Origin: Paludibacteraceae bacterium
GTDB lineage: Bacteria > Bacteroidota > Bacteroidia > Bacteroidales > Paludibacteraceae
Direction of reading: 5' to 3'
Assembly: GCA_017503075.1 (NCBI GenBank)
Contig: JAFVTU010000020.1
Coordinates: 62,001 to 126,000, forward strand
Length of the DNA stretch: 64,000 bases
Shown here piece by piece: positions 50,901 through 58,471 of the stretch (its first letter is position 1; each line of letters begins with the position of its first letter). The notes beneath the pieces were generated by a model that saw nothing but the letters and a program-made list of their open reading frames with translations, had not been told where the DNA came from and did not search any database. The position numbers were made by a program, and so were the translations under genes.

Positions 50901-51114
50901 TAATTCGTCGCAAGATTATTTGTTCTGTAAATTGTTATATTATTTTAATACAAAAGTAGCTTTAGGATCAGAACCAGAGGATGAGTATATTGATCTTCTT
51001 GTAGACTTGAGAGTTAAACAAAAATTAATTAAAGTTTTTGAAAAAAATACATTAAAAAAGCAATTGAAGGAAACACGGAATAAACGAATAATTGAAGAAA
51101 AGAAAAAACAGTAA
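47992..51114 (+). CDS. Metallophosphatase-STAND NTPase fusion, candidate defence protein
   Basis: A 1040-residue protein. Residues 1-320 form a calcineurin-like phosphoesterase with all five blocks: HISDFHLTR, VCTGDMLDK, IAPGNHDIDR, MHHPLDW and GHIHEND. Residues 385-700 form a STAND/NACHT-like NTPase: Walker A LLGQHESGKTTMLKK (about 410), Walker B KIVLLVDNYN (about 475), a sensor-like IIRIIATTNYE. The remainder is a helical region of unknown type where STAND proteins carry sensors. Fusions of an effector to a STAND NTPase are typical of Avs/bNACHT antiphage proteins; a metallophosphatase effector could cut nucleotides, DNA or RNA. No operon partner. Defence role is inferred. Confidence 0.82.
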   Translation: MTIRIFHISDFHLTRKSIQDWEDYQRDSFIQFVNENRTAENFIVCTGDMLDKAGDDLGGIQEGLKKFKKIVIDPIIQQTQISIERFIIAPGNHDIDRKADKEYTITGLRTEIKKGGVDKINKYVRQLLEEKGEPAKRVTAYYEFICELYKGLSNIKTSYLGTVYNYNIKGIDISFSSFNTVWNCNDDRDREEGIAIGEPQYQNCEKAIPDNAVKIAVMHHPLDWLKYERQTIQAWIRKDYNLLLMGHIHENDTLLTMNPAGNLIINFAPSFTADFRENSKTYANGFTLIDYNIDNKRLHFSYQKYNHQNRMYELNHEYSENGEFIAQITNGMSEDINLLIERCLNELQSNYVPTINSNIIPQKANAIKTLNEAFVMPPLKKNGDYDGVEDYTLDSILTARSNIVLLGQHESGKTTMLKKLLLDYIEHADVFGVVPVYYDFNVFLNQDIETIIKNFLSCNTQEVEMLIKNGKIVLLVDNYNPSEEKRDQVKRLYRFQTNNIIRIIATTNYEINDVIPDFFIENNEIAFETYFIHQFRSSNIRDLITKWSPDLQMQERNQKIEDLVNRFCSFALPCTAMSISLYLWSTENTNREPVNTAILLDIYLEIILERMSIDNIYVKTFDYDNKTGLLAYLAQSIHDEIGKNTAYTLTYGNYITKIEEYIITVGYKGIDANKLGEYFIERKIFVKHEGQIEFAHACFYYFFLAKRMVKFPKFRQSIIKKDQYFKYDRVIEYYGGLVRTDKELLSFLYEEFTNIFSEVNFIYNEVDMDKCFTNIIKGQNGYVPIIQKVTPKKIIENKPTGKETEEKVLAIADERISRIKDAFYEPKRVSPDALIWMLSRALRNLDGVEDVELKQNVYNSLVRNSLIFTVINKDYFAHYANSHNGNLPPMYSNVRNVGEFLRFMPFNLQTNLAEIIATRKLVGFFEKKFKNDLKGTTSDVEKYFSLGMMWDSTGLENKKHLKSFLRKVRNNSSQDYLFCKLLYYFNTKVALGSEPEDEYIDLLVDLRVKQKLIKVFEKNTLKKQLKETRNKRIIEEKKKQ

Positions 51115-51258
51115 CATTCTAAACGAGTATAATTTATAAAATCAATAGAACAAAAATACAAATGTTTTCTATCCTTCTCTTTATTTTACAACTATACCCC
51201 ATATATTATCTCACTTACTTACAAACGAAGAATATTTGAACTAGTAATATATTCGAAT

Positions 51259-51363
51259 ATGACCCTAGGAATCATGCAACCATATTTTATGCCGTATATC
51301 GGTTATTGGCTGTTGATAACTTTTTCTTTTTGGAAAACTTTTGCTCTTGGGATTATTTTATAA
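51259..51363 (+). pseudogene. Truncated WbqC-family gene
   Basis: ATG 51259 opens MTLGIMQPYFMPYIGYW, the highly conserved N-terminus of WbqC-like proteins found in glycan loci, but homology ends after about 18 residues and the frame stops at codon 35, next to a class C element. A remnant of a polysaccharide gene. Confidence 0.65.
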
Positions 51364-51467
51364 CAAAAATACGGGCTCAAAGCCCTACAAAAATATATAA
51401 AAATCAGAGGTCATCTTTGTTTCGGGTTGGAAGAATGCGCTGGGCGCATTAGCAACCCTAAACAAAA
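51364..51467. repeat. Class C element plus GGGTTGG hairpin
   Basis: AACAAAAATACG, hairpin GGGCTCAAAGCCC, CTACAAAAATA; then TTTGTTTCGGGTTGG, hairpin AATGCGCTGGGCGCATT, GCAACCCTAAACAAA. The second half is also found at 58521-58567 with a different inner hairpin. Confidence 0.75.
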
Positions 51468-51541
51468 GAAGGTGTCAACTGGGATGTAAATACCTAATTA
51501 AAAAGAAAAGTGATATGTTTTATTAAAAATTGAAGATAGGA

Positions 51542-52948
51542 ATGAGTTATTATAGTATGTATTATGGAGTAAAGCATTCGGCATTTGTAGATGCAGGAGT
51601 GTTTGATGGGCAGATTGGTCAAGATGTCAACATGCACATCAATCCTTTGTTGTTGCGTAACTGCGAAGAGCCTGAGTTCAAAAATGCTTATGATGAATTT
51701 CTCAATTATTTTCATAGGATTATTATTCTAGCTAAGTTAGTAAAAGAGTTTTCTACAAAAGATAGATGCTTCAAACAAATTCTTAAACTGTTTCAATTTA
51801 AGGAAATTCATAATACAGGATTAGGGTATTCAAAATATGGGACCCATGGGACTGGTATCAGCGGAGCATTATCCTATCAATTGGCAAAAAATGCCGTGGA
51901 AATCGTGCGACTAGGAATCGAGGATCCTGCTATATTTACTTTATTACCTATCTTTGAGGAAGGTATTGGGGCTGATAGAATAAGTGATATGACAATAACA
52001 ATCTTGAAGAAGAACTTTATCGCATATTCTGTACGTGTTGCGCAAGAATTGGGATTAGAGACTGCATCCTTTTGGACTGAGGCAAAAACAAAATTGGTAA
52101 ATCTTCCTGTATATAAAAAACAATTTATATTCTTAATTCCTGCTGCAATACTGTCTAATTTGCCAATGGCATCAGACCCATCGGAAGTTGATGAGGTAAG
52201 CGCGTATAATCGTAACTTACGCACTATAATATGTGAGGCTATTGGTCTTTCTGTAAGAGAATTCGTAGTGATGGGTAAGAAAAATTTGAGAGCAACCTTG
52301 CTTTCAGATGTAGATCGTTTGAATGGTATACTGCAAAATGTAGCTGGAACACGATTTGTACCATACGATTTTTCGGCTGATAGAGGGCTTGTCTATCTGC
52401 CAATATTTGTCAAGGAGAAGTATATATTACCTAATGAACTGCATTTGCCTGTAGCAGATGAAAATAATATTCTAGATATTGTATCAAGAATATGTGAACG
52501 TTTTAAAGAATTAATAGAAAATAATCGCATGAGCACAATGCTATTCTATAAAGGGGAAGCCCAAAACGAGAGTTTTGTGCAACGATTATTTTACTTTTTG
52601 GCTGTTTCTTATTGTGAGGCAAATGATATTGATATTAATAGGGAATCAGATCCAGGATGTGGAGAAATAGATTTTAAGTTTTCTAATGGTGCACATAAAA
52701 AGGTAATAATTGAAATTAAACTATCTTCGAACAAGAAACAAATACACGGATTGAGAACACAACTGCCAATATATATGGAAACAGAGAAAGCTCAGGATGG
52801 CATATTAATGATAGTGCGAATGTCGCCGAAAGATGACAAACTAATTGAGCGTGTTATAGAAGAGCACAATAGCATTCCAGAATGTATAACTAAACCAAAG
52901 TTGTTAGTCATAGATGGAGTACCAAGACCTAGTGCAAGTAAAGCATAG
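51542..52948 (+). CDS. PD-(D/E)XK-type protein of unknown family
   Basis: A 468-residue protein, start at MSYYSMYYGVKHSAFVDAG (ATG 51542 with AGATAGGA before it). Residues 1-340 are mixed and not recognised (VFDGQIGQDVNMHINPLLL near the start). Residues 345-455 look like a PD-(D/E)XK nuclease core: SFVQRLFYFLAVSYC, CGEIDFKF and KVIIEIKLSSNKKQ, then GLRTQLPIYMETE with a conserved Gln. Such a layout occurs in restriction and defence nucleases. It has its own terminator and stands alone behind the STAND gene. Confidence 0.7.
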   Translation: MSYYSMYYGVKHSAFVDAGVFDGQIGQDVNMHINPLLLRNCEEPEFKNAYDEFLNYFHRIIILAKLVKEFSTKDRCFKQILKLFQFKEIHNTGLGYSKYGTHGTGISGALSYQLAKNAVEIVRLGIEDPAIFTLLPIFEEGIGADRISDMTITILKKNFIAYSVRVAQELGLETASFWTEAKTKLVNLPVYKKQFIFLIPAAILSNLPMASDPSEVDEVSAYNRNLRTIICEAIGLSVREFVVMGKKNLRATLLSDVDRLNGILQNVAGTRFVPYDFSADRGLVYLPIFVKEKYILPNELHLPVADENNILDIVSRICERFKELIENNRMSTMLFYKGEAQNESFVQRLFYFLAVSYCEANDIDINRESDPGCGEIDFKFSNGAHKKVIIEIKLSSNKKQIHGLRTQLPIYMETEKAQDGILMIVRMSPKDDKLIERVIEEHNSIPECITKPKLLVIDGVPRPSASKA

Positions 52949-52958
52949 AGAAAAAAAT

Positions 52959-52981
52959 AAAGGCGGCTGTGACCGCCTTTT
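52959..52981 (+). terminator. Terminator of the PD-(D/E)XK gene
   Basis: AAAGGCGG, CTGTGA loop, CCGCCTTTT. The stem GGCGG-CCGCC recurs at 58577. Confidence 0.8.
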
Positions 52982-53060
52982 GTTATAATAATTCTCGGAA
53001 TAATTTGGAGAGTTCGGGAAAAAGTGGTAATTTTGCGGGAAAATAGATAGAGGAAAACGA

Positions 53061-53418
53061 AATAATAGTGGTATGTGCAAATTCTGCACATACCACTATT
53101 ATTAGTTGATTATAAGTGAATTTGTAGAAAATGTGGTAAAATTCTTGGTAGGTGCAAAAAATGCACCACCCAAGAAACATGGAATCAGAGTATATTGTAT
53201 AGGGCAAAAATACTATTAAATATAATTGCAATTATACTGTAACAACTAAGTTTTTTAAGAAAAAGCAAGAAAAATAAGACAAAATGAGGAAATAATCACA
53301 AAATTTCCTCATTTTGCTTGGTAGGGCATAGCATCTGCCCGTGCAAGCAGAGGGCCTTGCCTGTCTTTACTATCCCGAAATTTCTACTATTTCCGATAGT
53401 TTCCATTTTGGAAATAGT
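53061..53418. repeat. Series of five palindromes upstream of fic
   Basis: Perfect 19-base arms AATAATAGTGGTATGTGCA (53061/53085); 13 of 15 paired at 53142/53162; perfect 14-base CAAAATGAGGAAAT (53280/53303); CTTG-GGGCA/TGCCC-CAAG at 53317-53347; ACTATTTCC/GGAAATAGT (53386/53410). No gene lies in the 700 bases between 52981 and 53653. Confidence 0.75.
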
Positions 53419-53551
53419 CGTACTCGCATCTAAATTACCTGATTCATATATCAAATATTTATACAGATGGATAGACGTTCCATGAAAGTACATGGGCAAA
53501 AAGTACATCTATTCTTGAAGTATTTGTCTGAATTCTAGATAAAAACCTACT

Positions 53552-53619
53552 AAATTCTGCTAATTTTGCATAAATTAGCAGAATTTGTTTGTTTTTTTGA
53601 TTTTTTTGTTGTACCTTTG
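53552..53619 (+). promoter_or_regulatory. Operator-like palindrome and promoter of fic
   Basis: AAATTCTGCTAATTT (53552) and its complement (53572) form a palindrome directly in front of TTTG 53588-53591; spacer 20; TACCTTTG 53612-53619. The same palindrome follows the gene, so binding by the Fic protein's own HTH domain is plausible. Confidence 0.7.
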
Positions 53620-53652
53620 CGGCGTGAAAATGTAATTTATTAATATGTTGCT

Positions 53653-54954
53653 ATGGAAATTCCTCCAAAAATCAATAAGGATGTCTTATATAAGGTAATG
53701 TCGGGTGAGGTAACCAATGAGGCTACCGAATTGGTGAGACAAATCAATGACAAGTATGAATATTGGGATAAGGTAAAGTATAAACCGCTACCAGAAGGAT
53801 ATTCACCTCAAATGCTATGGTCTCATGTTCGGGTCATCAGATTGTTAGAGTCGCGAACCATATGGAGCAAATACAATATCAAACTATATGTGACAAATGC
53901 AATGCAGCGTATGTGTCATGAGTTTGATATGATGTTTGGTGGATTTTTGGAAGCAAATACGCCGACTCCAGAAAACGAGAAACTTCATTATATTGCGAGT
54001 TCTCTAATGGAAGAAGCCATATTCTCTAGTCAAATGGAAGGGGCTGCAACAACTCGAGCGGTAGCCAAAGATATGCTGAAAAAGGGATTGTCTCCTCAAA
54101 ACAAATCGCAACAAATGATTCATAATAACTTTCAAACGATTCAGTATATTACAGAACATAAGCATGAACCTCTTACAAAAGAAAGTATCCAATTGTTGCA
54201 TAATTTAATGACTACTAAAACATTAAAAAATGCTTCAGATGCAGGACGCTTTAGAACCGAGAATGATGATGTTGTTGTAGAGAATCAAATTACAGGAGAA
54301 GTAGTACATACACCTCCACCAGCAGCAGAAATACCTGATTTTATAGATGAATTATGCACTTTCTTTAACGGAACAAACGATGGTATGTTTGTTCATCCTA
54401 TTATCCGTGGAATTATTATTCACTACATGATTGCTTATGTTCATCCATTTGTTGATGGAAATGGCAGAACTGCTCGTGCACTATTCTATTGGTATATGTT
54501 GAAGGAAAATTATTGGCTCACGGAATATATGTCAATTTCTAGGGTTATAGCTAGATCAAAGCGGAGTTATGAGGATGCGTTTATGTATTCCGAAATAGAC
54601 GGGAATGATATAGGGTATTTCGTCGCGTATAATCTACGTGTGTTAGAATTGTCATTTAGACAACTCAAGGTTTATATTGAACGCAAACAAAAAGAAAAGC
54701 AAGCGGCTAATGTGTTTTTGAAAGTAGGTAATATTAATGAACGACAAGCACTTATTATTCAATATTTTATGGATAATCCAAATGCTATGGTTACAGTAAA
54801 GGAAATGCAAGATCGATTCACCGTAGCCACAATGACCGCACGTCAAGATTTAATGAATCTGGTACAGAAAGGATATTTATCAGAAATCCCATTAAATAGA
54901 ATTAAGAAAGGATATATAAAAGGTGATAGATTTAATGAGTTAATCTCAAAATGA
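53653..54954 (+). CDS. Fic family AMP-transferase, class II
   Basis: A 433-residue Fic protein. N-terminal helical domain with the inhibitory helix motif in IFSSQMEGAATTRA (SxxxEG, about 118-123), so the enzyme is self-inhibited. Fic core with HPFVDGNGRTARALFYW (His and phosphate loop, about 270). C-terminal winged HTH (ALIIQYFMDNPNAMVTVKEM, TARQDLMNLVQKGYL). Such proteins attach AMP to targets and often regulate their own expression. The gene stands between two identical palindromes. Different subgroup from the Fic gene at 2478. Confidence 0.93.
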   Translation: MEIPPKINKDVLYKVMSGEVTNEATELVRQINDKYEYWDKVKYKPLPEGYSPQMLWSHVRVIRLLESRTIWSKYNIKLYVTNAMQRMCHEFDMMFGGFLEANTPTPENEKLHYIASSLMEEAIFSSQMEGAATTRAVAKDMLKKGLSPQNKSQQMIHNNFQTIQYITEHKHEPLTKESIQLLHNLMTTKTLKNASDAGRFRTENDDVVVENQITGEVVHTPPPAAEIPDFIDELCTFFNGTNDGMFVHPIIRGIIIHYMIAYVHPFVDGNGRTARALFYWYMLKENYWLTEYMSISRVIARSKRSYEDAFMYSEIDGNDIGYFVAYNLRVLELSFRQLKVYIERKQKEKQAANVFLKVGNINERQALIIQYFMDNPNAMVTVKEMQDRFTVATMTARQDLMNLVQKGYLSEIPLNRIKKGYIKGDRFNELISK

Positions 54955-54957
54955 CAT

Positions 54958-54998
54958 GCCAAATTCTGCTAATTTCGCACAAATTAGCAGAATTTGGC
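54958..54998. repeat. Second copy of the fic palindrome
   Basis: GCCAAATTCTGCTAATTT with its perfect complement around CGCAC; 18-base arms, four bases after the fic stop. Its core equals the upstream palindrome. There is no T run. Confidence 0.85.
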
Positions 54999-55028
54999 AA
55001 TAGTACGCAATATGGCTTCTAATGTGGA

Positions 55029-55064
55029 AAATTAAGCACGCTCAAGCGTGCTTAATTTGCTTTT
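55029..55064 (+). terminator. Terminator after fic
   Basis: AAATTAAGCACGC and GCGTGCTTAATTT around TCAA, then GCTTTT. Confidence 0.8.
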
Positions 55065-55185
55065 AGGTTGTAATATTCAGATTTTCAATGTGATATAATG
55101 GGAAATTAATTTGCGATTAGGCGCCAGAAGCGCAGATTGATAACTTTTTTCTGCAAAAATAGTTGGAAAAGATGTATGAAATGTA

Positions 55186-55293
55186 GTAATTTTGTAGGCG
55201 GGAATCCAAGGCGAATGACCGCTTTTTTTTGTGGCAGAGCTGCCCCAGATAAACAAAAAAATGCAGAAAAAATCACTTTTCTGCATTTTTTTT
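55186..55293 (+). other. Tiny promoter-terminator unit
   Basis: TAATTTTG at 55186, then about 60 bases without a frame, and a perfect terminator (AAAATGCAGAAAA with TTTTCTGCATTTT plus more T) at 55255-55293. A short RNA may be made here. Confidence 0.4.
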
Positions 55294-55337
55294 GTATTTT
55301 CCTTGCCATACTGACAAGTTTTAGCAGTATGCTGCAG

Positions 55338-55345
55338 TACCTTTG
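55338..55345 (+). promoter_or_regulatory. Orphan -7 box
   Basis: TACCTTTG pointing into class A repeats and toward the 3' ends of minus-strand genes; no forward gene follows. Confidence 0.5.
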
Positions 55346-55365
55346 CAGCGAAATAGGAAAAATGG

Positions 55366-55440
55366 CGCCTGGCTAGGAAAACTAGTAGCACTAGCCGTAC
55401 TAGCAGGGCGTCCATTACCCAGCGCCAGCGGCGCTAGTGT
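55366..55440. repeat. Class A variant, CTAG words
   Basis: GGCGCC, then CTAGG, ACTAGTAG, CACTAGCCGTACTAG and GCGCCAGCGGCGC hairpins; reaches the stop codon of the lipoprotein gene. Confidence 0.6.
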
Positions 55441-55649
55441 TTCTGAGCGTTATACGACTCGATGGTTTTCGACTGGATGATGATGGCGGTATCGCCGCGG
55501 GTCAGCGAACGACTCTCGGTAGTGATCGTGCGTGTCACATTGCACGAGGTCAGCCCCAAGGCCATCGCGATGGCGGTAACAATCGACACCGCCAGGTACT
55601 TGAGCGCCTTCATAAGGCGCTGTTTTTGTTGCTCGGTTAATGGTTTCAT
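55434..55649 (-). CDS. Small lipoprotein of Bacteroidales mobile blocks
   Basis: A 71-residue protein. Start at MKPLTEQQKQRLMKALKYL (55649), since the longer frame has no credible N-terminus. Hydrophobic helix 15-32 ending in lipobox LGLTSC, then NVTRTITTESRSLTRGDTAI, a conserved tail of small Bacteroidales lipoproteins found near HU-like and VapE/VirE-like genes. Function unknown; lysis or surface role has been guessed for similar ones. Confidence 0.7.
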   Translation of the reverse strand: MKPLTEQQKQRLMKALKYLAVSIVTAIAMALGLTSCNVTRTITTESRSLTRGDTAIIIQSKTIESYNAQKH

Positions 55650-55801
55650 ATGTGTTAAGGGTTGTTTTAGATTAAAGGTTAGAGGCATGGCGACTATGGC
55701 GCAGTATACCAGTTGACACTTGCTGTCATTATCCATTTTGTTTTGCTCTCCAAATGCGGCATAGCAGCATTTCATTAGAGCAAAAGCAAAACTTATCCTT
55801 G

Positions 55802-55840
55802 AATTGACACTAATTGACAACCAAATTGACCTAAATTGTC
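55802..55840. repeat. Four-site AATTGAC array
   Basis: AATTGAC at 55802, 55812 and 55824, AATTGTC at 55834: spacing 10/12/10, as at 19030. Confidence 0.75.
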
Positions 55841-55973
55841 GTTAAACAATAACTCCTTGAGCGCGCAATAGTTGTTGGTTTATGTTGTTTTTTTTGTTGT
55901 AAAAACACTCCCCCGCCTTTCGCCTCTCGCCTAAACAGTAGCGCCATCGGCGCGTCCTAGCCGCTACGCGGCC

Positions 55974-56291
55974 TTACTCCTCGCCGTAGGCGTCCCACTC
56001 TTGTTTGAAGACATATCCCCAGAAGGTTGGGTACTTCTTCTGCGCGGCGAAGCCCGCTTGGTCTTGTGCCACTTTGTTAGGGTCAATCATACGCAGACGG
56101 GTGGACTTGCATACAGCCGCGAACTTCTCGCGATGTAAGATTTCGTTGGCACCTGGTGGGGTACTGCGCTCACCATAGACGGTGGTGTAGTTACGTTTAC
56201 TTGCCTTGCGGTGTGCAAAGCCTACTTTGTGTTGTTTTGAGATTCGTCCGTGAACCTTGTCCACAGGGAATACATATTCTACTTTTGCCAT
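55974..56291 (-). CDS. Small basic protein, paralogue 1 of 3
   Basis: A 105-residue basic protein: MAKVEYVFPVDKVHGRISKQ, RNYTTVYGERS, ANEILHREKFAAVC and C-terminal FWGYVFKQEWDAYG. It aligns along its length with the next gene upstream (VDKVHGRIS/IDKMSGKFH, NEILHREKFA/NQVANREKFA, WGYVFKQEW/QGYIFAMER). This small family is frequent in Bacteroidales mobile regions; function unknown, perhaps DNA or RNA binding. Start at 56291; its leader copies that of groEL. Confidence 0.75.
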   Translation of the reverse strand: MAKVEYVFPVDKVHGRISKQHKVGFAHRKASKRNYTTVYGERSTPPGANEILHREKFAAVCKSTRLRMIDPNKVAQDQAGFAAQKKYPTFWGYVFKQEWDAYGEE

Positions 56292-56366
56292 ATCGTCGGT
56301 ATTGGCTTGCCACAAGACCGACGAAAGATCGTCGTTGGGCGACCGCCATCCCTCCTCTTAAATCAA
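56292..56366 (-). promoter_or_regulatory. Structured leader, second copy of the groEL leader
   Basis: On the minus strand: AAGAGGAGGGATGGCGGTCG, CCCAACGACG, hairpin CGACGATCTTTCGTCG, GGTCTTGTGGCAAGCC, then CCGACGATATGGCAAA into the start. An AAATCAAAAT/ATTTTGATTT hairpin precedes it where groEL has GGACT/AGTCC. Confidence 0.65.
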
Positions 56367-56519
56367 AATCGCCTGGCAATTTTGATTTAGTTAGCGCCAT
56401 CGTTCATTACATCTCGCACGCTGACTGATGACTACATCATCATTATAGTGCTCGATACATTCACTCTGTTGCCATGGGACGGTTTCCCGCCTGTCAGGGG
56501 ACTGCTAGGATTTAAATAG

Positions 56520-56710
56520 GAGGCCCTCCATACCGGGAGGGGGTTAAGGGTTTAGTGTTTAGAGTTTAGTGTTTAGTGTTTTGTCGGCTTCGCCGAGGTG
56601 GTGTGCCCTTCGGGCAGGTTGTGTCGGCTTCGCCGAAGTTACTGCTCTGCGAGCCATCACCCACGCGCAGCGTGCATCACCTCCCTTCGGGACATCACCT
56701 CGCCAACGGC
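56520..56710. repeat. GGCATGGAGG block and class A words
   Basis: CCCTCCATACCGGGAGGG (related blocks at 6680 and 57490), then GTTTAGT heptamers four times, and hairpins TCGGCTTCGCCGA (twice), GCCCTTCGGGC, GCGCAGCGTGC and CCCTTCGGG joined by GGTTGTG and CATCACC words. Confidence 0.7.
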
Positions 56711-56712
56711 GA

Positions 56713-57015
56713 CTACACCAGCTTCTTGCGTTCCATGGCGAAGATATATCCTTGCAGGGATTTGTACTTGCCTGGGTTCTTCTTGAACGCTGCTGCGTAC
56801 TCGGCAATCTGCTCCTCGGTGAGCGTAGCCACATTCGCGCGGGCAGTAGCGAACTTCTCGCGGTTAGCGACTTGGTTCTCAGTAGGTTCGACGGTGATCT
56901 CACCTACCAGACCGGTGTACTGGGTGCCGTACTTCTCTGCGGCGTAGTACTTGGATTTGCTGTGGAACTTACCCGACATCTTGTCGATAAGCTCCATGGG
57001 TTTGAATTTACTCAT
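56713..57015 (-). CDS. Small basic protein, paralogue 2 of 3
   Basis: A 100-residue protein: MSKFKPMELIDKMSGKFHSK, YAAEKYGTQYTGLVGEI, TENQVANREKFATARANVA, and C-terminal SLQGYIFAMERKKL. Start at 57015 because the longer frame adds an unlikely Cys-rich head. It is a paralogue of the gene at 55974 and resembles small proteins common in Bacteroides mobile elements. High C-ending codon use. Unknown function. Confidence 0.75.
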   Translation of the reverse strand: MSKFKPMELIDKMSGKFHSKSKYYAAEKYGTQYTGLVGEITVEPTENQVANREKFATARANVATLTEEQIAEYAAAFKKNPGKYKSLQGYIFAMERKKLV

Positions 57016-57059
57016 TCGTGTTCGGCAATCGAACGAGAGTAAAATTAAACAAAAATTAT

Positions 57060-57327
57060 CTAAAAAAATCAAGGATCCTTTTTAAGACAATTCACGTCAA
57101 TTAAAGCGACAATTATTGACAATTATTTTTTTTGAAACAAAAATACGCAGTGCTCGCGTTCGGCAACATAGTCGCATTGACTGTTAACTCTGTCAACATT
57201 AGAGGACATGTGCCTCCGCTCTCCCCACTCGCTCACGAAGCTCGCGGGGACCCCTAATGAGCTACAAAAATACTTAAAAATCAAGGACTTGTTTTAAAGA
57301 CAATTGGCGTCAATTTTGTTGTCAATT
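57060..57327. repeat. Composite class C repeat, nearly two full units
   Basis: AAAATCAAGGA, GACAATT sites at 57086/57096/57108/57118, AACAAAAATACG at 57133, a set of hairpins, CTACAAAAATACTTAAAAATC at 57262 and again AAGGACTTG and GACAATT/GTCAATT sites at 57299/57309/57321. The element thus ends where a new copy starts. No gene. Confidence 0.75.
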
Positions 57328-57329
57328 AT

Positions 57330-57700
57330 TCTTATCTCGCCATACGGCTCAAACGATCTGCTCATTCGCTTTACTCATTCAGCCGTACGTCAATTAAAGA
57401 TTTACCTTTTGTTCTTGCCCAAATGAATGCAACGCGTTGCATTGGTGGGCAGAACAAATGATTGTTTCTTACTCAGGTTCGGGAAACCTCCATGCCGTGG
57501 GAGGGGTTAAAGGGTTAAGGTTTAGTGTTTAGGGTGTAGTGTTTAGAGGTTAGACCGCTTCGCTGTTAGAAGTTAGACCGTTCTTATCTCGCATTCGCTC
57601 GAACGATTTTTCCGCTTGCGCTCACTGTTAGAAGTTAGACTCTAGAAATCTAACAACGCAGTGGTCTAACAGCGCTTTAGCGCGGTCTAACAACACACCC
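57330..57700. repeat. Hairpins and class A GTTAGAC/GTCTAAC words
   Basis: A long imperfect hairpin at 57410-57460 (TTGCCCAAATGAATGC with GCATTGGTGGGCAGAA), the block ACCTCCATGCCGTGGGAGGG at 57485, GTTTAGT words, then GTTAGAA/GTTAGAC and GTCTAAC words around hairpins such as GCGCTTTAGCGC. No gene seen. Confidence 0.7.
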
Positions 57701-57711
57701 CTATTATACCG

Positions 57712-57736
57712 AAAAAGGGACTTTTGTTAAGTCCCT
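57712..57736 (-). terminator. Sigma factor gene terminator
   Basis: Read on the minus strand: AGGGACTT, AACAA-type loop, AAGTCCCT, TTTTT; 30 bases after the stop codon. Confidence 0.75.
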
Positions 57737-57765
57737 AGGTGCATTTTTTTTGCATTTTTTTGTTG

Positions 57766-58434
57766 TTATCTGCTTAGGATCACTCCAGTGTCGTGCATCC
57801 TCTTCAAAGCGCGATCGCGCAATTGGCAGACGCGTACCTTGGAAATACGCAGCATCTTAGCCACCTCGCTGACAGTATAACTGCGGCGCAGATCCATCCC
57901 GTATAGCAATTTGATTACCTTCCGTTCACGCTCAGGCAGACGGCTCAATATCTGACACACCTGCCTCTGCCGCTCCTCGTGCTCTATCTTAGCGTCGATA
58001 TGCTGGATGGTTTGACTGCCTAATAGGGTGGGGCGGTCCGCAATGGTGTCGCTCAGGAGCAGGTATTCGTGGCTGTCGGTGATCTCCATATCCAGACTGA
58101 CGAGGTCATCTGGCTCATGGTTGAGGAAGCGTTGTATGTGCTTGTTGATCCAGTAGAACGCTAGCGTAGAGAGGCGATTGCCTTTTGCGGGGTCGAACAT
58201 ATCCACGGCTTTAATTAGGCCGATATTACCTTCCTGGATGAGGTCTAGGAATTCTACCTGAGGGCGCAGGTACTGTCTAGCGATGTTGACGACCATCAGC
58301 AGGTGGGCGTGGATGAGCTGTTCGCGTGCCTCGGCGTCGCCTTGGCGAGCACGAGTGGCTAGGGTAAGTTCTTCTTGGGGGGATAGTTGTGGATAGCGAC
58401 TGATGTCGCGTAGGTAGGATTGTAGGATGTTCAT
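57766..58434 (-). CDS. Short sigma-70 family factor
   Basis: A 222-residue sigma factor of the primary/group 2 type without region 1.1. Region 1.2 MNILQSYLRDISRYPQLSPQ; region 2 LTLATRARQGDAEAREQLI and DLIQEGNIGLIKAVDMFDP, then LSTLAFYWINKHIQRFL (promoter melting); region 3 is short; region 4 ILSRLPERERKVIKLLYGMD and VAKMLRISKVRVCQLRDRAL. It lies in a block of small mobile-type genes rather than with dnaG/rpsU, so it may serve that element or alternative promoters. Confidence 0.9.
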   Translation of the reverse strand: MNILQSYLRDISRYPQLSPQEELTLATRARQGDAEAREQLIHAHLLMVVNIARQYLRPQVEFLDLIQEGNIGLIKAVDMFDPAKGNRLSTLAFYWINKHIQRFLNHEPDDLVSLDMEITDSHEYLLLSDTIADRPTLLGSQTIQHIDAKIEHEERQRQVCQILSRLPERERKVIKLLYGMDLRRSYTVSEVAKMLRISKVRVCQLRDRALKRMHDTGVILSR

Positions 58435-58471
58435 GGTGTAGGGTGTAAAGTCGGGGGAGTTTTTATTTTAA

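Noticed and set aside
55077-55415. Overlapping frames on both strands after fic
   Set aside because: They consist of terminator hairpins and A/T runs; more likely non-coding.
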